Position numbers and translations under genes: made by a program. Of a DNA stretch of 22,020 bases, positions 5,726 to 15,205 are shown piece after piece (within the stretch, counting starts at the first letter, position 1; each line of letters begins with the position of its first letter). Below the pieces are notes generated by a model, which was not told the DNA's origin, ran no database searches, and was given only the letters and a program-made list of their open reading frames with translations. The DNA is taken from the NCBI GenBank assembly GCA_002427045.1, contig DIPO01000061.1, positions 22,494 to 44,513 of the forward strand, given 5' to 3'. Source of the DNA: Firmicutes bacterium UBA5486 (GTDB lineage: Bacteria; Bacillota; UBA4882; UBA10575).

Positions 5726-8700
5726 CTAAAAGAGTGTAAGCTGATTAGTAGCAGGTAAACCAGTAAGGCAACCGTGTCCTTCTAACACTTCAATCACAGC
5801 TGAAGAAAGACGTGCCCTACTTTTCAAGTCTTCTATCGAACAAAACTCACCTTCCTCTCTTGCCATAACCAGTGAACGTGCTGCATTCTCACCTAAACCC
5901 TGAAGAGAAATCAGAGGCATCCGGAGTCCATCAGGAGTAATGGTAAAACGGGTAGCATCGGACTGATAAAGATCCACAGGGAGAAAGCGAATCTTTCTCA
6001 GCATAGCCTCAAGCACAACCTCCAGAACAGCACTGAGAGTTTTTTCCTTAGCCGTTGCTTCGTTCCCTTTAACCCTAATCTCTGTCATATACTTACGAAT
6101 ATACTCTTCTCCTTTAATTACCAGATCAGCATCAAAATCATTAGCACGCACCGTAAAATAGGCAGCATAAAAGGCTTCCGGATAATGGACTTTGAAATAG
6201 GCAATTCTAAAGCCCATCATTACATAAGCCGCGGCATGAGCTTTGGGGAAGAGATATTTAATCTTTAAACATGAGTTAATATACCATTGTGGAACCTGAT
6301 ACTCCTTTAGAAGCTTTACATCTTCGTCAGCTAAGCCCCGGCCTTTACGTACCTTCTCCATAATGGTAAAAGCCGGTTTTGGAGGAACTCCCCGGAAGAT
6401 TAGATCATTCATAATTTTATCCCGTGTAGAAATTACCTCTATCAGAGTAGCCTGTCCATTTTTGATCAATTCCTGAGCATTTCCCAACCAAACATCGGTT
6501 CCGTGGGATAGCCCTGAAATATAAACTAATTCGGAAAAAGTTTTGGGGTTGGTATCTTCTAGCATCTGCCGGGCAAATCCCGTCCCAAACTCCGGGATAC
6601 CCAGTGTTCCTAAGTCAAAACCAAGTTCCTCAGGAGTGATTCCTAATGGTTCCACTGATGAAAATATCTTCATCGTCTCTGGATCATCTAAGGGAATTGA
6701 TTGAGGATCCACCCCTGTTAAACTATGGAGCATCTTAATCACAGTAGGATCTTCATGGCCTAAAATATCTAATTTTACTAACCGACCTTCCAAGGCTCGA
6801 TAATCAAAATGAGTAGTGACCCATTCTGCATTTTGATCATTAGCTGGGTACTGGATAGGAGTAAAATTATAGATCTCCTGATCTTTAGGAATAACGATCA
6901 TTCCTCCTGGATGTTGTCCAGTAGAACGGCGAACTCCGGTACACCCCTGTACTAACCGATTAATCTCTGCTTGCCTGGGTTTTATTCCTTTTTCTTCAAG
7001 ATACCCATGGACAAAACCGAAAGCAGTCTTTTCTGCCAATCCAGTAATCGTTCCCGCCCGAAAAACATAACCTTTCCCTAACAACTCTTCAGTATAACGG
7101 TGAACTACTGGTTGGTAATCTCCAGAAAAATTCAGATCAATATCTGGTTCTTTATCGCCTTCAAATCCCATAAAAGTAGCAAAAGGAATATCCTGTCCAT
7201 CCTTGATCAAAGGTGAATCACACTTCGGACAGGTTTTATCCGGTAGATCAAAACCCGAACCTATAGCTCCTGTTTCTTTAAACTCTGAATAATAACATTG
7301 CGGGCACCGATAATGAGCGGGTAAAGGATTAACCTCCGTAATCCCACACATAGTAGCTACTAAAGAAGAGCCTACCGACCCTCGGGAGCCTACCAGATAA
7401 CCATCATCCAAAGATTTTTTCACCAGCTTATGGGCAATTAAATAAAGAACCGCATAGCCATGGCCTAAAATATTTTTTAATTCCAATTCCAGGCGGTCAG
7501 CGACTAATACCGGCAAAGGACTCCCATACAACTCTTCTGCTCGTTGATAAGACATTCTCTTAATTTCTTCCTCAGCTCCGGAAATTTGGGGAGGACAAAA
7601 TTCATCAGGAATCGGTTTGATCTCAGCAATCTCTGCAGCAATTTTATTCGGGTTCTCCACCACTACCTGGTAAGCAAGTTCGTCACCAAGGTATCTGAAT
7701 TCCTGTAACATCTCTGTTGTTGTCCGAAGATATAAAGGAGGCTGTAGCTCAGCATCATCATATCCTTGGCCAGCTAATAAAATCCGGCGAAAAACCTCAT
7801 CCTTTGGCCTGAGAAAATGCACATCACCAGTAGCAACTACCAATTTACCTAATTCCTCTCCTAACTGGCAGATTTTAGTATTAATCATTATTAACTCTTC
7901 TTTAGTAAGCCGACCCTCCCTGGTTAAAAATTCATTATTTGATAAAGGCTGAATCTCAAGAAAATCATAATAATCAGCAATCATCCGGATTTTCTCTTCA
8001 TTAACTCCATTAACAAAAGCCGAAAAGAGTTCCCCGGCTTCACAGGCGGACCCTAGAATTAAGCCCTGGCGATGCTTAGTTAAAAGTGAACGAGGAATCC
8101 GCGGGTGCCGGTGGAAATATTGAGTATGAGATGCAGAAACCAGTTGATAAAGGTTCTTTAAACCAATTTTATCCTTAACTAAAAGTATAATATGGTATGT
8201 TTGTAAGTTTTCCGGGTGTACTTCCGGAACCAAAGAATTTAGATCATCCCAAGATTCTAGAGAACGTTCTTTACACAAATCCAGAGCTTTTTCCATAATC
8301 CTCCATGCTGTTAGAGCATCATCCCCGGCACGGTGATGATGTTGCTGAACAATACCTAACTCTTTGGCAACTACATTTAAACGATGACTTTTAAGCTGAG
8401 GCCATAAAGCCCGGCTTAATGTTAATGTATCCACAACCGGGGCTTCAAAATCAACTCCTAGATACTTATTGTATTTTTCTCGTAAAAACCCTAAATCAAA
8501 CTGGGCATTATGAGCGACTAATACTGCTCCACTGGCAAACTTTTTAAACTCGGATAAAACTTCAACAGGCTGTGGTGCATCTTTAACCAATTCATCTGTA
8601 ATCCCGGTTAATTCCCTAATTTTATATGGTATCGGACGATTAGGCTGCACAAACTTTTCAAAAACTTCAATCACTTTACCATTTACTACTTTAACGGCAC

Positions 8701-9982
8701 CAATCTCTAAAAGTTCCTCACGGCGAGGATTTAAACCAGTAGTCTCGATATCAAGAATTACAATTGGTAAATCGCTAAAAAACCGGTGAGGAGGATCCTC
8801 AATGATCGGCTCTTCATCATTTACTAAGTAACCTTCCATCCCATATATAATTTTGATTCCAAGCTTAGCACCCAAACGGGCTGCCTCTGGAAACGCCTGA
8901 ACCACCCCATGATCAGTAATTGCTATAGCCTTGTGCCCCCATCCGGCAGCCATTTTTATCGCATCTTCCGGAATAACCAGACCATCCATAGCTGACATCT
9001 TAGTATGGAGATGTAATTCGATCCGTTTTTCTTCCGCTTCATCCATTACTTCCGGTTTCGAAGCAAGCTGGATACTCCGGGCAAACAGTACTATTTCACG
9101 GGCATATTCATCATACTGTAGATTACCTTTAACCCGTAACCACATCCCTTGTTGCACTGAAGTAGAAGGATCCTTTTTGGCAGTGGAAAAAGCCTTGACT
9201 GAAATCGTATCATCAAAATCAGTTATATCAAAAAGAAGTAAGTTCCGGCCAGACCGAAGAGCACGAACCTCTGCTTTTAATACCTCGCCTTCAATTACTA
9301 CCCCTTTTTCCTCTTCTAGTAAATCACTAATCCTGCTTGGTTCCTCGCTGATCCTAGATCCTAAAAGCAGATCATCTACTTTTTTACTAGTTTTAGCCGG
9401 AGCAGGATCTGGGCTATATACTACTTCTTCCGTAAAATCTGGTTCTGGTAATTCAATTTTTTCTTCAACCACTTCATAACGGATCTTGAGACTCTTCCCA
9501 ATCTTACCGTGAAAATAGGTGAGTAACTGTTTTTCTCGATGCCGAAGATAATCCAAAGCCAAAGGACTATTCAGATTTATAACTAAAGTACTATTTCCCT
9601 CAATTTGCAAAGGCGTAGAAGACAACCAAGCATAAACCCCGGGCAGTTTCTCTTTAATCTCATCAACCATAACCTTTAAGTATTTCTCCCGTTGCTCTGC
9701 ATTTGTTAAATTAATAACCTTATTTTTTATTAGTTTTACTTTACAATCTGCTTTCAGAAGCTGAGAGAAATTCTTCTCAAGCGCTGTTTTAATCTGTTGA
9801 TCAATTGTACCCGGAGTTTTAAGCCAAATAATTGCCATATTTGATTGACAATTAATGGCAACCCGTTCAATTGTAATTTCTTCTAAAACTTTATTATCCG
9901 GAAATAAAAGGGAGAACTTTTCAGTCCCCCTTATTTCCCTTAGATTTTTTAACTCGGGTTTTAAAAGATATTGTTTATTCAT
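5726..9982 (-). CDS. polC: DNA polymerase III alpha subunit, PolC type
   Basis: 1418-residue replicative polymerase typical of Firmicutes. In order: an N-terminal domain (1-230), an OB fold (about 230-310, including VVIEGEVLKAEVRAL), and a PHP domain opening with HLHTKMSAMDG near 325. An inserted DEDD proofreading exonuclease begins at LDIETTG near 411, and the rest of the PHP follows. Next come the polymerase palm and fingers, with a zinc motif CPQC...CPKC and catalytic acidic residues in KEPDIDLNFSG, and the C-terminal helix-hairpin-helix region. Length matches the family (about 1400-1450). I chose ATG at 9982 with GGAGG five bases upstream; an in-frame TTG at 9994 lies on the ribosome binding site and is unlikely. 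The proS-polC linkage is clostridial. The rimP-nusA genes that often follow polC in that group are absent, replaced by a repeat and lspA. No intein or break is seen. Confidence 0.98.
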   Translation of the reverse strand: MNKQYLLKPELKNLREIRGTEKFSLLFPDNKVLEEITIERVAINCQSNMAIIWLKTPGTIDQQIKTALEKNFSQLLKADCKVKLIKNKVINLTNAEQREKYLKVMVDEIKEKLPGVYAWLSSTPLQIEGNSTLVINLNSPLALDYLRHREKQLLTYFHGKIGKSLKIRYEVVEEKIELPEPDFTEEVVYSPDPAPAKTSKKVDDLLLGSRISEEPSRISDLLEEEKGVVIEGEVLKAEVRALRSGRNLLLFDITDFDDTISVKAFSTAKKDPSTSVQQGMWLRVKGNLQYDEYAREIVLFARSIQLASKPEVMDEAEEKRIELHLHTKMSAMDGLVIPEDAIKMAAGWGHKAIAITDHGVVQAFPEAARLGAKLGIKIIYGMEGYLVNDEEPIIEDPPHRFFSDLPIVILDIETTGLNPRREELLEIGAVKVVNGKVIEVFEKFVQPNRPIPYKIRELTGITDELVKDAPQPVEVLSEFKKFASGAVLVAHNAQFDLGFLREKYNKYLGVDFEAPVVDTLTLSRALWPQLKSHRLNVVAKELGIVQQHHHRAGDDALTAWRIMEKALDLCKERSLESWDDLNSLVPEVHPENLQTYHIILLVKDKIGLKNLYQLVSASHTQYFHRHPRIPRSLLTKHRQGLILGSACEAGELFSAFVNGVNEEKIRMIADYYDFLEIQPLSNNEFLTREGRLTKEELIMINTKICQLGEELGKLVVATGDVHFLRPKDEVFRRILLAGQGYDDAELQPPLYLRTTTEMLQEFRYLGDELAYQVVVENPNKIAAEIAEIKPIPDEFCPPQISGAEEEIKRMSYQRAEELYGSPLPVLVADRLELELKNILGHGYAVLYLIAHKLVKKSLDDGYLVGSRGSVGSSLVATMCGITEVNPLPAHYRCPQCYYSEFKETGAIGSGFDLPDKTCPKCDSPLIKDGQDIPFATFMGFEGDKEPDIDLNFSGDYQPVVHRYTEELLGKGYVFRAGTITGLAEKTAFGFVHGYLEEKGIKPRQAEINRLVQGCTGVRRSTGQHPGGMIVIPKDQEIYNFTPIQYPANDQNAEWVTTHFDYRALEGRLVKLDILGHEDPTVIKMLHSLTGVDPQSIPLDDPETMKIFSSVEPLGITPEELGFDLGTLGIPEFGTGFARQMLEDTNPKTFSELVYISGLSHGTDVWLGNAQELIKNGQATLIEVISTRDKIMNDLIFRGVPPKPAFTIMEKVRKGRGLADEDVKLLKEYQVPQWYINSCLKIKYLFPKAHAAAYVMMGFRIAYFKVHYPEAFYAAYFTVRANDFDADLVIKGEEYIRKYMTEIRVKGNEATAKEKTLSAVLEVVLEAMLRKIRFLPVDLYQSDATRFTITPDGLRMPLISLQGLGENAARSLVMAREEGEFCSIEDLKSRARLSSAVIEVLEGHGCLTGLPATNQLTLF

Positions 9983-10016
9983 TATAACCTCCAATGGTAA
10001 GAAAGAAAATTAGCTT

Positions 10017-10661
10017 TTATGAAGAAGGCGGAAGTCTAAATGTAAATGCTTTAATAATCTCCCAATACATCAGTAAACGGGCAATAAAACCTCGTAGAAA
10101 ACCGTTTTTCTCTTCTTTCATTACTTGATTCATCTTCGGCATCTCAACCCAAATTACTTTAGACTGATTTGCCCGGGCAAATCGACTAAGTACAACCTCG
10201 ATACCGTATTTTGTTAGTTCTAAATTAGAAATAGATTCTAATAACTCTCTTTTTACTGCGCGTTGCCCATTTAGAAAAGGAGTAATCCGTTGCGATAGAT
10301 TAGTACAAACCCTGCCTGAAGTAAAAAATCCAATTGTCATATCTGCATTATCATAAATTATCGGGTTAATTAAATCCGTAACATGTTGAGGAGTAAGTCC
10401 AATTAAGTCTGCATCCAATAAGAGAATAATCTCCGCAGAGGTCGCTTCTACACCCGCCATTATAGCACCTGCTTTACCTTTATTGGAAGATAAAGCAATT
10501 ACCTCTGCTCCCATTTCTTGAGCAATCTTCGCTGTACGATCAGTCGAAGCATCACTAACAACTATCACCTGAGATAATTCCTTGCTCTTCATTACGGTCT
10601 CTAAAACACGAGAAATATTTTCCTCCTCATTATACGCAGGAATAACAGCTGTTACCTTCAT
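10017..10661 (-). CDS. Family 2 glycosyltransferase
   Basis: 214-residue single-domain GT-A enzyme. The N-terminus has VIPAYNEEENI, the nucleotide-sugar site, followed by VSDASTDRT, NKGKAGAI and the metal-binding DADL at about residues 82-85. The C-terminal part has ITPFLNGQRAVKRE, which recalls dolichyl-phosphate mannosyl or glucosyl-3-phosphoglycerate type transferases. It ends with a moderately hydrophobic, basic stretch (GFIARLLMYWEIIKAF) that could lie on the membrane surface. No transmembrane helix pair is present. Start ATG at 10661; the ribosome binding site (GTGGATG) is weak. It sits between proS (33-base gap) and polC (34-base gap), in line with co-transcription, but it has no evident link to either. 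Donor and acceptor cannot be told; a polyprenyl-phosphate or envelope glycolipid acceptor is only a guess from the nearby isoprenoid genes. Confidence 0.88.
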   Translation of the reverse strand: MKVTAVIPAYNEEENISRVLETVMKSKELSQVIVVSDASTDRTAKIAQEMGAEVIALSSNKGKAGAIMAGVEATSAEIILLLDADLIGLTPQHVTDLINPIIYDNADMTIGFFTSGRVCTNLSQRITPFLNGQRAVKRELLESISNLELTKYGIEVVLSRFARANQSKVIWVEMPKMNQVMKEEKNGFLRGFIARLLMYWEIIKAFTFRLPPSS

Positions 10662-10694
10662 TCAACATCCACTTTCTAAATAAAAGTAATAAAT

Positions 10695-12404
10695 TTAAAC
10701 CTCCGGTGTGGAGCTTTTTATATAAGCTAAGACTTTGGAAGTAATTTCTGAAAGCGGCCAATGCAAATCTTGATTATTCATCCTCAGCCTGACTTCAACC
10801 TCACCTTTAGCTAAGCTTTTAGCCCCGATCGTTACCCGGATGGGAATCCCAATCAAATCCGCATCCTTAAACTTCACTCCCGCTCGCTCATTCCGATCAT
10901 CTAGCAGAACATCCACCCCAGCTGCAGAAAGCTCCTTATATATACTCTCGGCCTGAGGCAGTTGGTCTGTGCTAATCGGAAGGATTATTACCTGAAAAGG
11001 TGCAATCGGAACCGGCCATTTAATCCCATCCTGATCATTATTCTGTTCAATCGCAGCAGCTACAATCCTACTGACTCCGATACCATAACAACCCATAATC
11101 AAGGGCCTGTCCTTACCATCTTCATCATGAAAGTTAGCCTGAAGTGCAGTACTATACTTAGTTCCCAATTTAAAGATATGACCTACTTCCACTCCCCTGG
11201 TTTCTGCTAAAGGATGATGGCAATGTGGACATTCATCACCCGCTTTGGCTAATCTTAAATCAAAGAAATCATCCACCGAAAAATCTCTTTCCAGATTAAC
11301 ATTGCATAAATGATAATCCCTTATATTTGCTCCACAAACCGCATTAATCATGTTTTTTATCCGGAAGTCAGCCCAGACCTTAACTCCTTTTTCTTTTAAA
11401 CCCAGAGGGCCTACATAACCAACGGGTAAACCCAGCCTATCAGCGATCTCTTCCGGAGGAGCCAACCGATATGGCTTATTAATCAGATTTCCCAGTTTAA
11501 TATCGTTTATTTCATCATCACCACGAACCAAAACAGCAATAATCTCCTCCTCAACTTGATAAAAAAGAGTTTTAATTAATTTCGCCGAAGGAAGAGATAA
11601 AAAGGCTGTAACCTCAGGTACAGTAGCCTTTCCTGGCGTATGGACTTTCTCGACTGGCAAAGGAGATTCTTGATCCTTAGAAGTTAAAGCAGCTGAAGCT
11701 TTCTCATTATTCGCAGCATAAGAACACTCTTCGCAATATAAGATAACTGCCTCACCGGAATCAGCCAATACCATAAACTCGTGGCTTACATCGCCCCCGA
11801 TTGCTCCAGAATCAGCCTCCACAGCCCGGAATTGCAATCCACACCGGGTAAATATCCGGTTGTATGCTTCAAACATTGCCTGATAACTACTGTTTAATCC
11901 CTCTTGATCCCGATCAAAAGAATATAGATCTTTCATAATAAACTCCCGGGCTCTCATTACCCCAAACCGGGGTCTAATCTCATCACGATATTTATTCTGA
12001 ATCTGGTAGAGTCTAAGCGGTAGATCTCGATAGGAACGCACTTCATTCCTTACCAGAGTGGTAATCATCTCCTCATGAGTAGGGCCTAGACAAAAATCCC
12101 GGTGATGCCGATCTTTTAGCCTAAACATCTCCTCCCCGTAAACATCCCATCTTCCTGTTTCTTTCCAGATTTCCGCTGGTTGCACCATTGGTAATAATAC
12201 TTGAATACCTCCTGCCCGCTCCATTTCTTCCTCAACAATACGGATAATCTTTTTAAGTACACGATGGGCTAAAGGTAAAAAGCTATAAATACCAGCAGAT
12301 GACTTTCGAATCATGCCTGCTCTAAGCATTAATTTGTGACTGGCAATCTCTGCCTCTGCCGGTACTTCACGAAGTGTAGGAATAAAATACTGAGAATATC
12401 TCAC
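10695..12404 (-). CDS. proS: Prolyl-tRNA synthetase, bacterial type
   Basis: 569-residue class II synthetase that charges tRNA-Pro. It is the bacterial form, with a YbaK-like editing domain inserted between class II motifs 2 and 3 (about residues 230-385, including LIKTLFYQVEEEIIAVLVRGDDE, cited here by its VLVRGDDE end). Motif 2 is seen in YRDEIRPRFGVMRAREF, motif 3 in GCYGIGVSRIVAAAIEQ, and the C-terminal anticodon-binding domain begins near PFQVIILPI. Length is typical (about 565-570). The start is GTG at 12404 with GGAGG and good spacing. Upstream are only 102 bases to ispG, and no T-box leader is recognisable there. Position between ispG and polC fits the clostridial cluster. Confidence 0.97.
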   Translation of the reverse strand: MRYSQYFIPTLREVPAEAEIASHKLMLRAGMIRKSSAGIYSFLPLAHRVLKKIIRIVEEEMERAGGIQVLLPMVQPAEIWKETGRWDVYGEEMFRLKDRHHRDFCLGPTHEEMITTLVRNEVRSYRDLPLRLYQIQNKYRDEIRPRFGVMRAREFIMKDLYSFDRDQEGLNSSYQAMFEAYNRIFTRCGLQFRAVEADSGAIGGDVSHEFMVLADSGEAVILYCEECSYAANNEKASAALTSKDQESPLPVEKVHTPGKATVPEVTAFLSLPSAKLIKTLFYQVEEEIIAVLVRGDDEINDIKLGNLINKPYRLAPPEEIADRLGLPVGYVGPLGLKEKGVKVWADFRIKNMINAVCGANIRDYHLCNVNLERDFSVDDFFDLRLAKAGDECPHCHHPLAETRGVEVGHIFKLGTKYSTALQANFHDEDGKDRPLIMGCYGIGVSRIVAAAIEQNNDQDGIKWPVPIAPFQVIILPISTDQLPQAESIYKELSAAGVDVLLDDRNERAGVKFKDADLIGIPIRVTIGAKSLAKGEVEVRLRMNNQDLHWPLSEITSKVLAYIKSSTPEV

Positions 12405-12506
12405 AACAAAGCCTCCATTTCAAAAATAAATAATCTTAAAGCCACTTTTTGAAGTATTATTCGCAAAAAACAAGCTAATACCTTCTCTGATATGATAGAA
12501 GGCTAT

Positions 12507-13589
12507 CTAATCTTTCTCAAACTTTTCCGTAATTAAACTACCTAATTCTTCTTTAAAGGCAGATATAAGATTCTCTTCTTTTTCTTTCCGTAGAATTCTC
12601 CCCTCACGAAAAATTAGTCCTTCCCCTTTTCCGCCCGCAATACCTAAATCCGCCCGGGAAGCTTCCCCGGGGCCATTAACAACACAACCCATTACTGCTA
12701 GATGAAGAGGGTACGGAACTCCGGAAGCAAGCTCTTCAACAGCTTCAACAAGCTTTTCTAATTCAATCTGACAGCGTCCGCAAGTCGGACAAGAGATAAT
12801 CACAGGTCCCCTCTCCCTTAAATGAAGAGCTTTTAAAATTTCATAAGCTGCCATAACCTCTTTTACCGGATCTCCGGTTAAAGATACTCTGATTGTATCA
12901 CCAATCCCCTGATTCAAGAGGATTCCTAAACCAACAGCAGATCTAATGGCTCCACGCCAGCTGGCTCCTGCTTCAGTTACACCTAAATGCAAAGGAAAAT
13001 CCCACCTGGCAGCAAACTGCCTGCAAGCTTGTACTGTCTGTATCACATCTGATGATTTAAGAGAGACTACAATCTGGTCAAAGCCTTCTGCGGTCAATAG
13101 ACGGATCTGTTCCTCAGCACCTAAGAGCATGGCCTGAACAATATCGCCTCCTGCCTGCTCCAGATGTCTGCGATGGAGGGAACCGGCATTAACTCCCACT
13201 CTAATCGCTACCTTATGCGCCTGTGCAGCATGGACAATTGTTTGCACCCGTTCCGAAGAACCAATATTACCGGGGTTAATTCGAAGTTTAACCACTCCGG
13301 CTTCTATTGCTGCTAAAGCTAAACGGTAATCAAAATGAATATCTGCTACCACCGGAAGAGATGAGTTCTTGACAATCTTTTCTAAAGCTTTAGCTGCTTC
13401 CTGATCCGGGACCGCCACCCTCACCAATTCACACCCCGCCTTTGCTAGTCTCCTAATCTGGCCTAAGGTTGCTTCTACATCCCTAGTATCAGTATTAGTC
13501 ATTGACTGGACAATAACAGGATTTTCCCCTCCCACCATCAATTTTCCTATTTTTACCTCACGAGTTGTTTTCCCGTTTATCGGCACCAT
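12507..13589 (-). CDS. ispG: 4-hydroxy-3-methylbut-2-enyl diphosphate synthase (IspG/GcpE)
   Basis: 360-residue iron-sulfur enzyme of the MEP isoprenoid pathway that converts MEcPP to HMBPP with electrons from flavodoxin or ferredoxin. The N-terminal TIM barrel carries VQSMTNTDTRD at about 27-37, VADIHFDYRLA at 81-91 and RINPGNIG at 103-110. The C-terminal domain supplies the [4Fe-4S] ligands C267 and C270 (SCPTC) and C302 (GCVVNGPGE), with E309 nearby, in register with the ligands known for E. coli IspG. It is the two-domain bacterial form. Start ATG at 13589, with AGAGG eight bases upstream. It acts several steps after Dxr, encoded about 1.6 kb upstream in the same run of genes; UppS, which uses the pathway's product, is also close. 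Confidence 0.97.
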   Translation of the reverse strand: MVPINGKTTREVKIGKLMVGGENPVIVQSMTNTDTRDVEATLGQIRRLAKAGCELVRVAVPDQEAAKALEKIVKNSSLPVVADIHFDYRLALAAIEAGVVKLRINPGNIGSSERVQTIVHAAQAHKVAIRVGVNAGSLHRRHLEQAGGDIVQAMLLGAEEQIRLLTAEGFDQIVVSLKSSDVIQTVQACRQFAARWDFPLHLGVTEAGASWRGAIRSAVGLGILLNQGIGDTIRVSLTGDPVKEVMAAYEILKALHLRERGPVIISCPTCGRCQIELEKLVEAVEELASGVPYPLHLAVMGCVVNGPGEASRADLGIAGGKGEGLIFREGRILRKEKEENLISAFKEELGSLITEKFEKD

Positions 13590-13646
13590 TTTCTCAGCCT
13601 CTTTTTTTTAATATTCCAGTTCGGATAACCTACCGCTAGCTTTCTA

Positions 13647-14066
13647 TTATCTTTTTTGGGCGCAGGCATCACAAAGCCCTTTATTCTTTTCTACTTGGGC
13701 CGGTGCTTCTTTTCCACATTTCAAACAAAAGACCCCCGCAATTTTAGCACATTTCCGGCATAAACCAGCAGTTTTTACATATTCAGGATCAGGATTCCCG
13801 CAAGCGGGGCAAAGACAATTTCTACAATAACCGCCTCCTATCCTGACCTCTTCTGGGGCTAAGCGGCCACAACCAAGGCAGACCCAGTTTTTATTCTTCT
13901 TTTTTTTCAAGTCCTTAACACAATACTCACATAAGTTGTAGGTTTTTAAAATTCTACTTTGTTGAACAGTATTTCCACACCGGGCACAATAGCGTTTAGA
14001 TCGTCTTCCCCGCCCCCTACCCTCTTTATTCGGATCAAGCCAGGGTTTTTTTGTTTTTCGTGCCAT
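13647..14066 (-). CDS. Unrecognised small protein with four tandem zinc ribbons
   Basis: 139-residue, strongly basic protein that I do not recognise. It contains exactly 16 cysteines, all in CxxC pairs: 27/30 with 46/49, 63/66 with 81/84, 86/89 with 103/106, and 114/117 with 132/135. Within each unit the two pairs are 13-15 residues apart, so four rubredoxin-like or ribbon-type zinc sites are expected. The first 26 residues (KTKKPW, then GRGRGRRSKR) and a lysine block at 54-59 are very basic, which suggests nucleic acid or ribosome binding; this is inference. There is no signal or membrane segment. I chose ATG at 14066, with GGAGG eight bases upstream; the in-frame TTG at 14081 lies on that site. 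It is 23 bases after rseP and about 57 before ispG, so it is very likely in the same transcript. A metal-storage or RNA-associated role is possible. Confidence 0.85.
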   Translation of the reverse strand: MARKTKKPWLDPNKEGRGRGRRSKRYCARCGNTVQQSRILKTYNLCEYCVKDLKKKKNKNWVCLGCGRLAPEEVRIGGGYCRNCLCPACGNPDPEYVKTAGLCRKCAKIAGVFCLKCGKEAPAQVEKNKGLCDACAQKR

Positions 14067-14089
14067 CTCCTTAACCTCCAAATGAGCTC

Positions 14090-15169
14090 TTATGTTTTCT
14101 GAAAAAGTCTCCTCAAAATACTATTGATATCACCAAAAATAACAGTAAGATAAAAAGCCATAATAATTAGCAAACCAATCATCTGTGCTGTTGCTTTCTG
14201 TTGTGGAGAAAACTCTTTTCCTCTTAATTTCTCTATAAATAAAATTACAATCCAACCCCCATCTAATAATGGTAAGGGGATTGGTAATAAATTAAAAATA
14301 CCAAGAAAAAGATTAAAGCTTGCTACCATACTAAAAAATAAGTAAGCACCAGATTTTAAAGCCTGATCAATAATTCCGACCATCCCAATCGGCCCTAAAA
14401 ACTGAGCTTTTTCTTTTCCCCTGATCATATTAAAGATGCTAACCGGAATTGCTACCACCTGATAGGCAGTAATACTAACCCCATATTGAACAGCTTCAAA
14501 GAAAGGAAGTTTCTTTACAACATAAGCAGGTAAAATACCGATTCTTCCTACATCCATTGATGGATCAAAACTTGGCTTGATCTCCTTACTAAAGATCGAT
14601 TCATCTCTTTTTATTTTAAATACCAAGGTTTTTTCCGCAGAATTATGGATTACTTTCGTAATCTGTTCCCAACGGGTCATTTCTTCCCCATTAATCTCGA
14701 GAATCTCATCTCCTGAAGAAAGCCCCGCCTCATACGCTGGGGACTTAGGTTCGACAAAACCGATCCGGGTCTGGTTACTCTGTAGTTGATAAGGAAGGCC
14801 CAGGACTGCAGCGATAAAAATAAAAGTAATCATGGCTAGAACTAAATTATTAAAAGCCCCAGCTAAAAGTATAACAACTTTTTTCCAGAGGGATAATTCA
14901 ACGAAAAGCTTCTCACCAGGCTGTTTTTTTGTCTCGCCTTCTAAAGCAATATCCATCCCGGCAATCTTGACAAAACCACCCAACGGAATTGCTCTGAGTG
15001 AATAAAGAACTCCCTTTCTTTTTTTCTGGGCCAGCACCGGGCCAAAGCCAATTGCAAATTCATAAACAGTTACCCCAAATAACCGTGCAAAGAAAAAGTG
15101 TCCAAACTCATGTACCAAGACCAATAACCCAATGAGAATTATAAACACGGGTAAAGTTGCTAAAGACAA
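14090..15169 (-). CDS. rseP: Site-2 intramembrane zinc metalloprotease RseP/RasP
   Basis: 359-residue site-2 protease of the inner membrane. It cleaves transmembrane anti-sigma factors and leftover signal peptides (RasP in Bacillus, RseP in E. coli). The zinc site HEFGH is at residues 20-24 in the first membrane helix. The third ligand region is NLLPIPLPLLDGG at 303-314, where N303 and D312 are conserved. One PDZ domain is visible at about 134-200 (GFVEPKSPAYEAGLSSGDEI, with the substrate-binding loop). Four membrane helices are expected. Start TTG at 15169 with GGGAGGGG six bases upstream. Neighbours are dxr 36 bases before and the zinc-ribbon gene 23 bases after, a normal place for this gene in Firmicutes and other bacteria. 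Confidence 0.96.
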   Translation of the reverse strand: MSLATLPVFIILIGLLVLVHEFGHFFFARLFGVTVYEFAIGFGPVLAQKKRKGVLYSLRAIPLGGFVKIAGMDIALEGETKKQPGEKLFVELSLWKKVVILLAGAFNNLVLAMITFIFIAAVLGLPYQLQSNQTRIGFVEPKSPAYEAGLSSGDEILEINGEEMTRWEQITKVIHNSAEKTLVFKIKRDESIFSKEIKPSFDPSMDVGRIGILPAYVVKKLPFFEAVQYGVSITAYQVVAIPVSIFNMIRGKEKAQFLGPIGMVGIIDQALKSGAYLFFSMVASFNLFLGIFNLLPIPLPLLDGGWIVILFIEKLRGKEFSPQQKATAQMIGLLIIMAFYLTVIFGDINSILRRLFQKT

Positions 15170-15205
15170 TAAAACCCCTCCCTCAAAATCAATCTCCGGT
15201 AAAGA

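Noticed and set aside
8931..9479. Long plus-strand open frame of 182 codons within polC
   Set aside because: It is antisense to the certain polC frame, serine-rich and without ribosome binding site or family features.
12465..12502. Possible terminator after ispG (stem CCTTCT/AGAAGG, then six T on the minus strand)
   Set aside because: The stem is only 6 bp with a 10-base loop, and the T-run begins about ten bases after it; too weak to call.
12405..12506. T-box leader before proS
   Set aside because: Only 102 bases are available, with no specifier stem, T-box sequence or terminator of that class visible.
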